64,000 bases of DNA from Pegoplata infirma (taxonomy: Eukaryota; Arthropoda; Insecta; Diptera; Anthomyiidae): the NCBI GenBank assembly GCA_963921195.1, contig CAWUER010000532.1, positions 186,001 to 250,000 on the forward strand. The letters run 5' to 3'. Below the pieces are notes generated by a model that saw nothing but the letters and a program-made list of their open reading frames with translations, was not told the origin of the DNA and made no database searches. The position numbers and the translations under genes are program-made. The stretch's first letter is position 1. Every line of letters begins with the position of its first letter. Positions 63,429 to 64,000 of this stretch are shown in pieces.

Positions 63429-64000
63429 CAAGTAAAAAAGTTAAATTCGGCCTTGCCGAATGTAGTGATACCCTCCACAATTTCAAAAAGATTACTGCAA
63501 ACAACTTTATTTAAAAGGAAATTACTTTTGAAAAAAAAAAAATTTCCGCTAAAAAAATTTTGGTAAAAAAAAAATCCGCGATTTTTTTATTTTTTTGTCA
63601 AAAAATATGTTCGTACTTGTTTAAATACCATTTGGTGTTCAATTATGTTCACATATGTCAACCAGAAGCCGAATTAAAGCATTTTGTATTTTTAAGTTAT
63701 GTTATGTTAAATGTACTGAAATTTTTGAGGTGTGCTTACATTTTCGTTCATAACTTTTGAACTGCTGAACCGATATCGCTCAAATGCAATACCAAACTTC
63801 TCGGGAGAACTTCCAATATATGTGTTAAGTTTCAGTCATCTCTGTGCAGTATTTTGTCCGCGAGAGCATTTTCCACAGACAGACGGACAGACGGACAGAC
63901 GGACATCGCTAGAATGTCTTAAAATCGATCGGGCATCATGAATATATATACTTTATGGGGACCCAGACCGATATTTCGATGAGTTACAAACGGAATGACA
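63429..64000 (-). mobile_element. DINE-1/INE-1-like element, cut by the window end
   Basis: Reverse-complement copy close to that at 38587-39241. It starts with CAAGTAAAAAAGTTAAATTC, then the GGCCTTGCC hairpin, GATACCCTCCAC, and further right GACGGACAGACGGACAGACG repeats and CATCGCTAGA (63904-63913). The 5' opening lies beyond 64000. Confidence 0.8.

Overview
The window is AT-rich, almost gene-free insect DNA, most likely from a fly (Diptera, probably a calyptrate such as a blowfly or house-fly relative). The main evidence is at least six copies of a DINE-1/INE-1-like element, recognised by an opening like ATACCCTCCACT, the TCTAGCGATG core, (GTCY)n microsatellite, a TTCGGC hairpin and an ACTTG end. 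A DD37E Tc1/mariner-type transposon and an RTE-like LINE fit the same picture. No host protein-coding gene can be named. Two unassigned minus-strand ORFs near 6.2-6.95 kb and one candidate 48-nt exon at 54.55 kb are the only possible host coding pieces.

Layout. 0-4.5 kb: DINE-1 tail, a palindromic minisatellite split by a foldback element, and a decayed duplicated coding-like stretch. 4.5-6.2 kb: a non-autonomous element carrying a palindromic MITE and an intact DD37E transposon. 7.4-12.7 kb: a composite inverted-repeat region with a TIR-bounded minisatellite, a ~325-bp tandem repeat and a retroposon with a tRNA-like core. 12.7-16.3 kb: a Harbinger-like MITE and a 2.1-kb hairpin. 17.2-22.4 kb: a satellite rich in TATCGATA, interrupted by nested MITEs. 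22.9-29 kb: deeply nested elements, including a hAT element filled with minisatellite. 30-38.6 kb: MITEs, a tRNA-like sequence, a 0.9-kb polypyrimidine tract, and a hAT element inside a palindrome. 38.6-42.4 kb: DINE-1 copies around a highly homogeneous 35-bp minisatellite. 45-53.9 kb: minisatellite, foldbacks and a 5.5-kb head-to-head array of ten ~543-bp units. 54-64 kb: hAT-type MITEs, a TA-flanked MITE full of GTAAATTTAC, a foldback, a broken RTE LINE and a truncated DINE-1 copy.

The strongest candidate for an undescribed system is the 543-bp array at 47448-52915. Each unit holds a stretch that folds as a type I hammerhead ribozyme with a minimal stem III, as known from Penelope-like elements and animal retrozymes. 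The array switches orientation at its midpoint and is flanked by a short direct repeat. A diverged dispersed copy at 57.9 kb keeps the fold with a compensatory change in stem II. This reading comes from manual folding only.

A second theme is that the satellites are built from palindromic modules. The minisatellite unit is two 17-bp odd palindromes, and its TTTCTATAGAAA module recurs in the TATCGATA satellite. The same minisatellite also sits inside three TIR-bounded elements, which suggests how it spreads.
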